64,000 bases of DNA from Candidatus Uabimicrobium amorphum (lineage in GTDB: Bacteria; Planctomycetota; Uabimicrobiia; Uabimicrobiales; Uabimicrobiaceae). The notes under the pieces were generated by a model that was not told where the DNA came from, did not search any database, and saw only the letters and a program-made list of their open reading frames with translations. This document shows positions 53,605-62,467 of this stretch, piece by piece. The DNA is taken from the NCBI RefSeq assembly GCF_009002475.1, contig NZ_AP019860.1, positions 7,144,501 to 7,208,500 on the forward strand, written 5' to 3'. Numbering within the stretch: position 1 is the stretch's first letter; each line of letters begins with the position of its first letter. A program made the translations under genes and the position numbers.

Positions 53605-54009
53605 TTAGCAGAGAAGAATACAGGATTGCTTTAGCAAATCTTTCGGTGGAAGTAGTGATTTTTCTTTGGTTTGAGCGCTTTTTCTAATGGTTAGAAAGGC
53701 GATTTTGTCGGTAATGTTATACGACGGAGATTCTTCGTTTTCGAAGCTAGTATAGTACATGTTGTCGGTGTTGGTGTCGGAACATGTGCAGCACTGTTGT
53801 GAGTCGTTTTCTGTTTCACAGCAGTTGGCATTGGGGTCTGTGTCGTGGTGATGTGAATTATCAGCATCAGTATTGGTCTCATGACAGCATGAGCTTGTCG
53901 TACCGCAGTTTTGCGATAGATTTTTTAGCTCTATACAGCACGGTGTTATTTGTTGTGCTCCCACAACCAACAACATAATGATAATACTATATACTTTAAA
54001 TCGCAACAT
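53605..54009 (-). CDS. small exported Cys/His-rich protein
   Basis: Not recognised. Seen: about 134 residues from the ATG at 54009, chosen because GGAG lies 7 bases upstream and it begins a signal peptide (MLRFKVYSIIIMLLVVGAQQ). The centre has repeated CC pairs (TPCCIE, SSCCHET, ANCCETE, QQCCTC) and a HHHD cluster, a likely soft-metal site. The C-terminus ends QSCILLC. It lies 96 bases upstream of the Cys-rich repeat gene on the same strand, so a shared role in metal binding or redox is plausible. No known family is evident. Confidence 0.6.
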   Translation of the reverse strand: MLRFKVYSIIIMLLVVGAQQITPCCIELKNLSQNCGTTSSCCHETNTDADNSHHHDTDPNANCCETENDSQQCCTCSDTNTDNMYYTSFENEESPSYNITDKIAFLTIRKSAQTKEKSLLPPKDLLKQSCILLC

Positions 54010-54085
54010 TCGTAAACTCCAAATTACATAAAATAGCTTCATTGACAAAAGTTTACGATGCCGCGAAATCAATTTCAAGTTTTTT

Positions 54086-55345
54086 TTAATAAAAACTTTC
54101 CACATTTGCATTTATGTAAATCATCAAATTCTCTTTTTTGCGGTGTGCAGAAAAGGATTTGTCATTTTGTAAATCGTATGGATTATGGAAGCCAGCAAGA
54201 AATACAGTGTGATTATATGGCACGCTAATTTTTGTCTCAATGGTCTGTAATTTTTGATTTGGCACAGCAATTTCACCATTGGCAATAGGAAACGTCGGAA
54301 TTGGTTTCGCAATCGAAGCCACTTTTACCGTAAGATTATAATCGATCTTGCATTTTTGCTCGCGAATTTCGGGTTGGATTTTTAACGAAACTCCTTCAAA
54401 CATGCGTCCGACAATATCTCCATCATTATTCGTACCGGCGAGAAAATCTGTTTTCGTCACGTTTGTGATGTTTCTTGATTCTAGTTGATGCAACTCCAAA
54501 TCTTCTTTGTGAATCACCTGACTACTTTTCGACTCAGTTACACTCTGTAGAAAGCATGACAACTCACTGTTATTCACTGTGGCGTACAAACATAAATTGT
54601 TTGATTTTTCTTGAATAGTGTGAATAGGGGTGAAGTCAAGATTACTTTCTTTAAAAAAATTGCTGCGAAAGGCAATAAACCCATATCCAATATGCAGACG
54701 ATGGCGCAAAGAAATGCGTAAGTTTTCTAAAAACGACTCAATGTGATTATGAACATGTGAGTAATGGCGAATAAACAACTTATCCTTCATTGTGGTGATC
54801 ATCGTGCTGTTGTACTCATATTTTTGCAAAACTTTTTCTTTTACAATTGCCACGATTTCGCCAGGGGTATAGTAGTTGTCTTTTATCTCTTCTTGTTCAA
54901 AATTTTCGCCAAAAATTTTATATGGTTTGTCCACCGCGTCGTACTTATCGAGTACGGAACTACTGAAAACGAGGTCGGAAATATCGTATGTCTTCAAATA
55001 TAGTTTGTTGCATTTGTGTTGTGCTGCGCGAATACGTAAAACGCCCTCGTTGATATTCCACTTTACTTGCTGTGGCGACAATGCAAGATACAAAAACTCT
55101 TCAATAGAGATCGTTTCAAAACCTAAGGACGACAGATGGCTTAGGTCTTGTTGTAAATACTGTTGTGCGTACCGATCTAGTTCGAGAGTAATTCCTAGTT
55201 TACTGACAATATAATCAACCGCTTTATCCAGTGTTCGCAAAGTCGTCACTAAATAGTCGACGTACAATTGATATTCTTGCAATTGTCGATATGTATCTGA
55301 TTTTTGTGGGGTATTTTTAATAAAACTCATATTATTTTTTTTCAT
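54086..55345 (-). CDS. STN/secretin-like protein (short)
   Basis: Seen: 419 residues without a signal peptide. Residues about 30-140 follow the planctomycete STN/secretin N-domain pattern: TLDKAVDYIVSKLGITLELD, a loading strand, NINEGVLRIRAA and LKTYDISDLVF. A short module near 200-225 (KLFIRHYSHVHNHIESFLENL) resembles secretin N1/N2 repeats. The end (GRMFEGVSLKIQPEI, VPNQKLQTIETKISVPYNHTVFLAGF) resembles the secretin beta-barrel domain. It is reduced compared with GspD/PilQ. The start is uncertain (ATG 55345 or 55330; neither has a good ribosome site); 55345 overlaps the previous gene by 14 bases. Confidence 0.6.
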   Translation of the reverse strand: MKKNNMSFIKNTPQKSDTYRQLQEYQLYVDYLVTTLRTLDKAVDYIVSKLGITLELDRYAQQYLQQDLSHLSSLGFETISIEEFLYLALSPQQVKWNINEGVLRIRAAQHKCNKLYLKTYDISDLVFSSSVLDKYDAVDKPYKIFGENFEQEEIKDNYYTPGEIVAIVKEKVLQKYEYNSTMITTMKDKLFIRHYSHVHNHIESFLENLRISLRHRLHIGYGFIAFRSNFFKESNLDFTPIHTIQEKSNNLCLYATVNNSELSCFLQSVTESKSSQVIHKEDLELHQLESRNITNVTKTDFLAGTNNDGDIVGRMFEGVSLKIQPEIREQKCKIDYNLTVKVASIAKPIPTFPIANGEIAVPNQKLQTIETKISVPYNHTVFLAGFHNPYDLQNDKSFSAHRKKENLMIYINANVESFY

Positions 55346-57701
55346 TTATTTTACTAGGGATTATTAAAAAAACGTATTTTTTATCTTTAAAATTTGTGAT
55401 GAGATATTTTTGATTCGGTTTGTGCTCAAAACTAAAAAATCCACGATGTATATCAGTTTTAGGTGTTTCAATAGAGAAAGAGTAGTCATTTATATCATAT
55501 GTACTCTGCTTTATATTTCTTTTGAAAATACTACTTTGTATTTCAATAAAGTGCTGTGTGTCATCGATAAAAATATTTGCCAACTTAATCGCTGTTCCCT
55601 CGGGAACACTTCTTACCTTTGCCGCAGGAGGTTTGCCCTCTTCAAGATGAATTCCCTCCCAAAAGGTCTTCAAATGGTAATCCGCGGTTTCAATAATTTG
55701 CGTATTACTACATACCACAGGGGAAAACTGCGTAAGTATTTGTCCATGAGTGTTCAGATTTCTCAGTATTTGCGACTTGGTGTTTTGTGACACGAACACA
55801 TTGAGTGTATTTTTCGATGGCAAACTTTCCCAACCATCTGCTGTAATTTTGTCAATGTCTTCCACAAGATAAACGTATGAGTGGAAGCGCTGCAATTTAT
55901 CTATATTTTTGCGTAAACCGTTGAGTAAAAACTGTACTTTTTCATGAACCTCTTCCGTACCATACACTAGCAGACGATCGCGAACAATACGAAATACCGT
56001 TTTGGACGTTTTCTCTTTGACGTACTCATTACACAAGCGCAGTATCAAACTATTGCGACTTTCATGATTTTGAAAACGCAAGATCGTCGAAACATGAAGA
56101 TTGGGTACTTTTTGCCACACAGCAATGTCGTAGTATTGCGGGAAATGTTTATCGTCTTCTTTCGCAAAAAGATCTATTTCTATGTCTGGCTTTAACAAGA
56201 ATTCATCCACCGCTATCTTACGGAACGAAAAAAACGCGATTAAACGATGACTTTGCAAACGCAAAACTCGTGAAGCGAGGTAATGCGAAGAAATAGGGTT
56301 TAAAAGCCCTAATAATATAAAAGACTTTTGGCCATCTATTTTAAAATCAAAGTGTGCATTTTGGTCCATAAAAAAAGGAACTTGTAGCGGTCCTGAGGTC
56401 ATCGGAATTGTTTCAAATGGCCGTTTAATCGTCCGTGTCGATATATGGGCATCGATTTGCTCTTTTTCATAATCCATCTTGAACAAAAAGCGCAAACCTT
56501 CTTGGTAAACGTTGAAATCAATCTTCTTATTGATATATTCTTTGACCAAAGGGACTTCAAAAGTCTTTTTCAAGGCGATTTCATTGCGTTGTAAAAAAAC
56601 GACTTCTGGAAAAAAATTGAGATAAATTCCCTGGTCGTAACACTGCGAAATGAGTTCTTTGATGTTATTGGTGTCAAGTCGCGCGTAAAAGCACCCTTTT
56701 TCCGCAGAGAAAAAGTTCAAATTTAAATTACGAATCTCTTTTTGCAAAATAGCACCATTGCCACTTGCCACCACCACACTTGCATAATACAAATGTTTTT
56801 TCTTGGTGAGCGACTGTAGAATTTTTTCAATCTGCAAATGAAAAGCTTCGTTGTGGCGTACCAGCAAATTTCCATTGATAAAATTAATGGCATTTGCCAA
56901 AGAAGCCTGGTTGACAAACGGTAGCTCATTTTTCACTAGTAACAAAAAGTTATTTTTCAACGTGTAATCGTTGACCGTGCGGTCTTTCCCCAGTATTTCA
57001 GAGAAGTCATACAGGATATCCTTGAAGTTTTCCTCGTTGTCTTCGGTAATTTGTTCCTCAAGACCCTTTAACCACTTGTACTCAGAATCTTCACGAGAAA
57101 AAAGTTTATCCTGAACCGTGATCAATTTTTTCTCGACTTCTTGTAAAAGAGCAATCGCCTGTTCGTTTTCCAAATGAAAGGACAATGATTTCTTCAGTGT
57201 TTCTTTTGCATACTGTAATTGGTTGTCTTTAAAATAGTCTTCGGCGATATTGTAAAGAGTGGTCGAGATGAGTTTCTTTTCTTCCAAAGGGTCATCGACT
57301 GTTTCACTTTTGCTTTTTTCTTTCGCCGCAGCCAATTCCTGCTTTAGTTTTTCCAAACGCCGCCGCGTTTGAATACTAAGTTGCCGTTCAGTAATTTGAA
57401 ACACCCGACGCATGTGAGAAAATTTATCTAGAATTTCCCCGTAGAACTCACGTGCTTTCTCGTCCGCCCCCATTTTTTCGTGACAAAGAGCAAGACGTAA
57501 TAAACAACGAGACTTCAAGTCATCACCAATTTCCGGCGCATCAATAATCTTTTCGTAAATTTCAATGGCACTTTGCAAATCGCCATGCACCTCTTCCGCA
57601 AAGATTCCCTTCTCATAGTCAATTTCCAACGATGAGTCATCAGCGAACAATAAGGCGCAAGATAAAATCATATATATAATAATGTAGTAGGGCTTTGTCA
57701 T
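55332..57701 (-). CDS. exported TPR protein with secretin-type N-domain modules
   Basis: Seen: about 789 residues from the ATG at 57701 (AAGG upstream). Signal peptide YYIIIYMILSCALLFA is followed by TPR-like helices (DLQSAIEIYEKIIDA, CLLRLALCHEKMGADEKARE) and a Lys/Glu-rich coil. Two modules of the form LLVxxxEexHxxIexxLxxL (INGNLLVRHNEAFHLQIEKI and RLLVYGTEEVHEKVQFLL) match the short secretin N-repeats also found in the next gene. The tandem pair may form an envelope complex distinct from a standard type II or IV secretin. No ATPase or pilin genes are adjacent, though pilT lies 2.4 kb away. Confidence 0.6.
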   Translation of the reverse strand: MTKPYYIIIYMILSCALLFADDSSLEIDYEKGIFAEEVHGDLQSAIEIYEKIIDAPEIGDDLKSRCLLRLALCHEKMGADEKAREFYGEILDKFSHMRRVFQITERQLSIQTRRRLEKLKQELAAAKEKSKSETVDDPLEEKKLISTTLYNIAEDYFKDNQLQYAKETLKKSLSFHLENEQAIALLQEVEKKLITVQDKLFSREDSEYKWLKGLEEQITEDNEENFKDILYDFSEILGKDRTVNDYTLKNNFLLLVKNELPFVNQASLANAINFINGNLLVRHNEAFHLQIEKILQSLTKKKHLYYASVVVASGNGAILQKEIRNLNLNFFSAEKGCFYARLDTNNIKELISQCYDQGIYLNFFPEVVFLQRNEIALKKTFEVPLVKEYINKKIDFNVYQEGLRFLFKMDYEKEQIDAHISTRTIKRPFETIPMTSGPLQVPFFMDQNAHFDFKIDGQKSFILLGLLNPISSHYLASRVLRLQSHRLIAFFSFRKIAVDEFLLKPDIEIDLFAKEDDKHFPQYYDIAVWQKVPNLHVSTILRFQNHESRNSLILRLCNEYVKEKTSKTVFRIVRDRLLVYGTEEVHEKVQFLLNGLRKNIDKLQRFHSYVYLVEDIDKITADGWESLPSKNTLNVFVSQNTKSQILRNLNTHGQILTQFSPVVCSNTQIIETADYHLKTFWEGIHLEEGKPPAAKVRSVPEGTAIKLANIFIDDTQHFIEIQSSIFKRNIKQSTYDINDYSFSIETPKTDIHRGFFSFEHKPNQKYLITNFKDKKYVFLIIPSKINEKK

Positions 57702-58402
57702 GAAAATTGCCTTGTTCAAGTGTTGAATTTGGGATTAGTTTTAGATTTTGCAACATTGACGTAAATCAAAGTGTTGCTTGAAATTGTAAATTTGATGAAT
57801 CGTTTTTTACGAGGCCACACATTATAGAAAAAGATATGTCACAGAATTGTCACGATAATGTCATTTTTTCGTCATACTTTAAAGTTTTTTGCAAAAACGT
57901 CTACATCACCAAACAGTGTCGCTTCTGGTCGTCTTAAACAATAGTATTTACAACAAACTAAGTAGTTGTTACCTATTCTGCAAATTTAAAAGGCTCTGAT
58001 TTTTCGGCAGCGAATTTACAACTTCGTACAATAACAACTAAGAAAAATTTCTTTTATTCATACCAGCAAACAATTTTGTGTTGCCTTACAACAAGAGTGC
58101 TTTCATACACAGAAAAAATTTTTCCATTCAAAATCAGCAAAGCGTATATTTTTGAACTTGGTAAAACAGCACCTATATGCTTTAATATAAGCAGATTAAG
58201 CACATAGTGTGTTTTGTGTCTTTTGCAACTTCGCTGTTGTGCCAGACATAAAATATACTATCCATTACTTAAACATCTTTGCTCGTAACCGCAAACTCAA
58301 TCGTTATGTTACCGAAGTTAAGTACTTAATTTCACAACAAAAATTTATCTGCGACACCTTTACGGTTGCGATGACGACTACAACAATCTGGAGGAAACTA
58401 TT
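57702..58402. other. intergenic region, no gene recognised
   Basis: About 700 AT-rich bases between divergent genes. I find no coding sequence with a ribosome site, no tRNA and no strong hairpin. One weak + strand promoter candidate is TTGAAC (58152-58157), 16 bases, TATATG (58174-58179). An untranslated RNA cannot be excluded. Confidence 0.5.
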
Positions 58403-58861
58403 GTGAAATGGCTCATTTTTGTCGTTGCTGCATTCCTGTGTTGGGGAAGTTATGGCCCCACAATTCACACCGGACAGAAAGCTTTAGGTAAGCCACCTGC
58501 ATCAGCGTTACAAGTTTTCATTTGTGTGGGAATGGCATACTTTTTAGTTGCTGTTGTTCTACCACTTATTGTTATGCAAGTAAAAGGTATGGAATTCTCG
58601 TTTAACAAACAAGGTGTTACCTGGGGAACTTTGGCAGGGGTGTTGGGTGCTCTTGGCGCATTCTTTGTCATTTTATCCTTTATGAATGGTGGAACACCGC
58701 GTTATGTTATGCCACTTGTTTTTGCGGGAGCTCCTATTGTCAATGTAATCGTGACTATGGTTACGGAGCCGCCACAGGGAGATATCAACCCTCTCATGTA
58801 TGTGGGATTTGTCATGGCCGCTGCGGGAGCGGGTATGGTACTTTATTTTAAGCCTCATTAA
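58403..58861 (+). CDS. small DMT-like membrane protein
   Basis: Seen: 152 residues with about five hydrophobic helices (WLIFVVAAFLCWGSYGP, FICVGMAYFLVAVVLPLIV, LAGVLGALGAFFVILSF, and two more). The N-terminal WGSYGPTIHTGQ and the PLVFAGAPIVN segment recall a single-repeat drug/metabolite-transporter-like family common in planctomycetes. GTG at 58403 has GGAGGA upstream, which decides the start. Half-size DMT proteins act as dimers. Substrate unknown. Confidence 0.75.
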   Translation: MKWLIFVVAAFLCWGSYGPTIHTGQKALGKPPASALQVFICVGMAYFLVAVVLPLIVMQVKGMEFSFNKQGVTWGTLAGVLGALGAFFVILSFMNGGTPRYVMPLVFAGAPIVNVIVTMVTEPPQGDINPLMYVGFVMAAAGAGMVLYFKPH

Positions 58862-58897
58862 TAGAGTTTTTTACCGCAAAGAGTTTATTTTCTTTAG

Positions 58898-58947
58898 GGT
58901 TACACAAACTTGCGTTGATTCGATTTTATGGGTTGCGTTGTGTAACC
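58898..58947 (+). promoter_or_regulatory. inverted repeat upstream of the M23 gene
   Basis: GGTTACACAA (58898-58907) and TTGTGTAACC (58938-58947) are perfect 10-base arms around a 30-base loop, 36 bases before the start codon. It could be a structured leader or the terminator of the previous gene, whose stop is 36 bases upstream. Confidence 0.45.
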
Positions 58948-58983
58948 TTAAACATTTTTCTTTTGTGTACAGGAATAAAAGTT

Positions 58984-60084
58984 ATGAAAAAATTTATATT
59001 ATTTTCCTTATTACTTACGCTAGTCTTTTGTGATGGCAAAGACAAAGATGTGCCTACATGCGAAGATTGTGAACATTTAAAAAATCGTAAGATTTCTCTC
59101 GAAGGTGTTTATGGAAAATTTGAGTCCAGGCAACAAAGAGCACAACACAATTGGCCATTCAAACCATTTGGCAAGGCTTGCCCTGTAGGGCATATTTCTC
59201 ATAGTTTTCAATACTATTCTGGTGAACCTTATTTTCATCATGGTATTGATATTCGCATGCCGGCAAATACCGCCATCTATAGCTCAACAGGTGGTAAAGT
59301 TGTCAATATTGAGAATTACAAACTGGGAAATGATTTGTATTGGGAAGTCGCCATTATTGACGAACAAGGATTTTTGTGGCAATATCATCATGTGGACCGC
59401 GACAGTATTCCACAAAGTATTTTCGATGCTTATAAAACAAAAGCGGCCATTCCTAGCGGAACTTTTATTGGTGAAGTTGTTTATTGGCCGGTAAAGGCAT
59501 ATGGCAAAAATTTTCATCATATCCATGTCAACGTTCTTGATGGCGATGGAAATTACATGAACCCATTGCTGTTTTTATTACCTCTTGAAGATTCAACAGC
59601 ACCGGTTATTGAGAATATCTATTTTGTCAAAGACGAAGGCACTTCGGCAATTTCGCCACGCTCTTTATCCGGAAATATCGATATTATCGTCAAAGCGGAA
59701 GACAAAATGGACAACGAGCCATATCAGTTAACCATTTACAAAACCGAATACGAGGTGGTTTCTGCGGACAAGAAGTATAAATTACCGAAGACAAAATTGT
59801 GGCAATTCGATCGTTTGCCTGGTGGTGGAGACATCAACAAAGATGTTCACACAGTATACAAAAAGTCATTCTATGCATCTGGACAATATTTGTATACTTC
59901 AGGAAACTACTACAGCCGTAATTTCTATATCGTGGTTACCAACCAAAATGCCGGTAAAGTGAGTGGCAATGGTTTCTGGAACACCACAAAATTACCAAAC
60001 GGAAAATATACTGTAACAGTTCACGCCACAGATTTTAATGGCAATACCACAAGTAAATCTATTGACGTTGAAATCAAAAACTAA
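58984..60084 (+). CDS. M23-type metallopeptidase, exported
   Basis: Seen: 366 residues from the ATG at 58984 (AGGA upstream). A signal sequence ends LTLVFCDGK; the Cys might be lipidated though Phe at -1 is unusual. The LytM/M23 zinc site is present as FHHGIDIRMP near residues 83-92 and HHIHVNV near 178-184, with WQYHHVD between. M23 enzymes cut peptide cross-links in peptidoglycan or act as division/secretion factors. The C-terminal 160 residues look like two beta-sandwich domains (GNIDIIVKAEDKMDN, NGKYTVTVHATDFNGN). It precedes pilT by 16 bases. Confidence 0.82.
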   Translation: MKKFILFSLLLTLVFCDGKDKDVPTCEDCEHLKNRKISLEGVYGKFESRQQRAQHNWPFKPFGKACPVGHISHSFQYYSGEPYFHHGIDIRMPANTAIYSSTGGKVVNIENYKLGNDLYWEVAIIDEQGFLWQYHHVDRDSIPQSIFDAYKTKAAIPSGTFIGEVVYWPVKAYGKNFHHIHVNVLDGDGNYMNPLLFLLPLEDSTAPVIENIYFVKDEGTSAISPRSLSGNIDIIVKAEDKMDNEPYQLTIYKTEYEVVSADKKYKLPKTKLWQFDRLPGGGDINKDVHTVYKKSFYASGQYLYTSGNYYSRNFYIVVTNQNAGKVSGNGFWNTTKLPNGKYTVTVHATDFNGNTTSKSIDVEIKN

Positions 60085-60100
60085 ATAAAAGGAGTTTTCA

Positions 60101-61186
60101 GTGCCTGAAATAGATAAGTTATTTGAAGTATGCTCAAAGCATGGTGCTTCGGATCTCCATCTCAAAGCAGATAATCCACCGGTTTTGCGCGTTACGGGAA
60201 CGATGCGTGCTCTTGACACGCCTCCTCTGAGTGCACAGGATATCGAAAAACTAATTTATCCGATACTTTCTCCTCCGGATTTAGAAAAATTTAAAGAGAC
60301 CGGAGATCTCGATACAGCGTATGCCATTCCTAGAATTGGACGCTTTCGTCTTAATATTTTTCGCCAGCGAGGTAAAGCAGGACTTGTTGCACGTCGTGTA
60401 AATCCTACGATTCCTTCTTTCCAGGAGCTGAATCTTCCTAAGGTACTTTCCAAAATCGCGATGCACAAACAAGGTTTGGCTCTCGTATGTGGAATCACCG
60501 GTAGTGGTAAATCGACCACTCTTGCGGCAATGATCGAACATATTAATACTCATCGTCGCTGCCATATTGTCACCATCGAAGATCCAATTGAATATATGTA
60601 CGATGATAAAAAAGCTCTGATCAATCAACGCGAAATTGGCCTTGATGTCGAATCCTTTTCCGTGGCACTTCGTGCTGTGGTTCGTCAAGACCCCGACGTT
60701 ATTTTAATTGGTGAGATGCGTGATGCCGAAACTTTTGGTACAGCACTCACCGCAGCAGAAACAGGGCACCTTGTATTTGGAACACTGCACAGTTCTACCG
60801 TACCACAGACTTTTGGACGTATATTCGATATTTTCCCCAACGACGAACGCGATGCTTTGCGCCAAGGACTTATGTTCAACTTGATTTCGATTATCTGCCA
60901 AAAGTTAGCGCCAACAGTCGATGGAAAAGGCCGTGTACCAATACATGAAATTTTGGTCATGAACCCTACCATCCAAAAACTTCTGCAAGAAGGTAAAGAG
61001 AAAAAAATGGGTGACGTGATCCGCAACTATCCCGACGACGGAATGTGTGACTTTAACCAAAGTTTATTCCGTATCGCTGAGGAAGGAAAAATCACCAAAA
61101 AGACCGCTCTTAAGATGTCACATAACCCAGAACAACTGAAAATGAACTTCAAAGGAATTTTCATTTCCGATCGAGGTATTGTTTAA
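60101..61186 (+). CDS. pilT: type IV pilus retraction ATPase PilT
   Basis: Seen: 361 residues. SDLHLKADNPPVLRV is the N-domain signature; Walker A is GITGSGKST near 131-139, the Asp box is TIEDPIEY, Walker B is ILIGEMRDAET and the His box is GHLVFGTLHSS. Length and order match PilT/PilU. The hexameric motor depolymerises pili for twitching and DNA uptake. The start is GTG at 60101 with AAAGGAG upstream. No pilin or PilB genes are in view; the neighbours are an M23 peptidase and a MORN lipoprotein. Confidence 0.95.
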   Translation: MPEIDKLFEVCSKHGASDLHLKADNPPVLRVTGTMRALDTPPLSAQDIEKLIYPILSPPDLEKFKETGDLDTAYAIPRIGRFRLNIFRQRGKAGLVARRVNPTIPSFQELNLPKVLSKIAMHKQGLALVCGITGSGKSTTLAAMIEHINTHRRCHIVTIEDPIEYMYDDKKALINQREIGLDVESFSVALRAVVRQDPDVILIGEMRDAETFGTALTAAETGHLVFGTLHSSTVPQTFGRIFDIFPNDERDALRQGLMFNLISIICQKLAPTVDGKGRVPIHEILVMNPTIQKLLQEGKEKKMGDVIRNYPDDGMCDFNQSLFRIAEEGKITKKTALKMSHNPEQLKMNFKGIFISDRGIV

Positions 61187-62410
61187 TTGAAATTCATATT
61201 CATGGTAACTTGCCTGTTGCTGGTGGCATGCTCCGACACCACTCTCCACTACGAAAACGGTAGTACATATACAGGAGATGTGAAAAACGGGCTTGCCCAT
61301 GGCACGGGCAAACTAGTTACAAAAAAAGGTACCATATACGAAGGTGAATTTGAGCTGGGAACAAAACACGGTTTTGGAGTGCAAATATTTCGCGACGGAA
61401 GCACCTATACAGGAAATTTCCAACGAAATTCCATGTATGGTGAAGGTTCTTTGCAACTCAAAAATGGTGATGCGTATCACGGCGAATTTGCCCATAACAA
61501 ATTCCATGGCTCCGGCAAATATACTTGGAAAAGTGGCACGGTTTACAAAGGAAAATTTTACAATAATCTACGCCACGGCAAAGGCAAAATCACCGCCAAA
61601 GGTTACACCTACAATGGTGAATGGCAAAAGGGATACAAAAGCGGCAACGGAATACAAACGTTTGCAAGCGGTGATATTTACGACGGTAAGTGGAGCGGTA
61701 ACACCAGACACGGCAAGGGCAAAATGTCGTGGCTCAAGGCCAAAGTCATTTACGAAGGTGAATGGCAACGCGGTAAAGTCCGCGGCGATGGCATCTTTCA
61801 TTGGCCAGATGGTAGTCATTCCCAGGGAATATGGCCAGAAGACGTCAAGTCATTGCCCGACGATCGGTTACAAATGCTGGTTCTTTGTGACGACGTGGGA
61901 ATTCGCGAGTATGCGGCGCGCAATAAAAATATTTCGTGGTATAGTTTGGAAAAACTATTGTACGACGATCATCTACGCGTGCGCAAAACCGCGCGTATGT
62001 ATGCCGCCAAACGCAACGACCTACCCGAAAAATGGATGCGCGAACTCATGAAAGACGCCAATGAAGACGTGCGCTTTTATCTGGCAGGTAACAGCAGTGT
62101 TTCCGGAAAAATATTAGCCGTACTTGCCAAAGATAACGCGGTCAAGATACGCAGCAGTGTTGCGCGAAATACCAATAGTTTACCACGGACCCACGAGCTT
62201 CTATCTAATGATCGCGAGTGGTTGGTGCGCAGGTCTGTGGCACAAAATACACAATGTTCGCAAAAAATTTTACAAAAACTCGTCAAGGACAAACACTGGC
62301 GTGTACGTCAGGCAGTGGCCATGAATCCAAACATCTCTGAGGAGATGAAACAAATTCTATTGCAAGACGAAGAACCTCAAATTCGAAATTTAGGGAAGCA
62401 GAAAAAATAA
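61187..62410 (+). CDS. lipoprotein with MORN repeats and HEAT-like repeats
   Basis: Seen: 407 residues. A lipoprotein signal ends LLLVACSDT. About eight MORN repeats (YTGDVKNGLAHGTGKL, YKGKFYNNLRHGKGKI) fill residues 20-215. Then come about seven short helical repeats of 22-24 residues with the recurring pattern LxxDxxxxVRxxxAxNxxxP (VRFYLAGNSS, VRRSVAQNTQ, VRQAVAMNPN), like the leucine-rich-repeat variant or HEAT type. The start is TTG at 61187, directly after the pilT stop, with GAGG 10 bases upstream. Probably a scaffold at the envelope, co-expressed with pilT. Confidence 0.82.
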   Translation: MKFIFMVTCLLLVACSDTTLHYENGSTYTGDVKNGLAHGTGKLVTKKGTIYEGEFELGTKHGFGVQIFRDGSTYTGNFQRNSMYGEGSLQLKNGDAYHGEFAHNKFHGSGKYTWKSGTVYKGKFYNNLRHGKGKITAKGYTYNGEWQKGYKSGNGIQTFASGDIYDGKWSGNTRHGKGKMSWLKAKVIYEGEWQRGKVRGDGIFHWPDGSHSQGIWPEDVKSLPDDRLQMLVLCDDVGIREYAARNKNISWYSLEKLLYDDHLRVRKTARMYAAKRNDLPEKWMRELMKDANEDVRFYLAGNSSVSGKILAVLAKDNAVKIRSSVARNTNSLPRTHELLSNDREWLVRRSVAQNTQCSQKILQKLVKDKHWRVRQAVAMNPNISEEMKQILLQDEEPQIRNLGKQKK

Positions 62411-62467
62411 ATATCCCTAGAGGCCCTATTTCCCTCCCTTATTTCGCGATAAATAGAAAGCTATGTT

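Noticed and set aside
58209..58406. Frame of 65 codons in the large intergenic region
   Set aside because: No ribosome site, residue use looks random, and it runs into the start region of the next gene.
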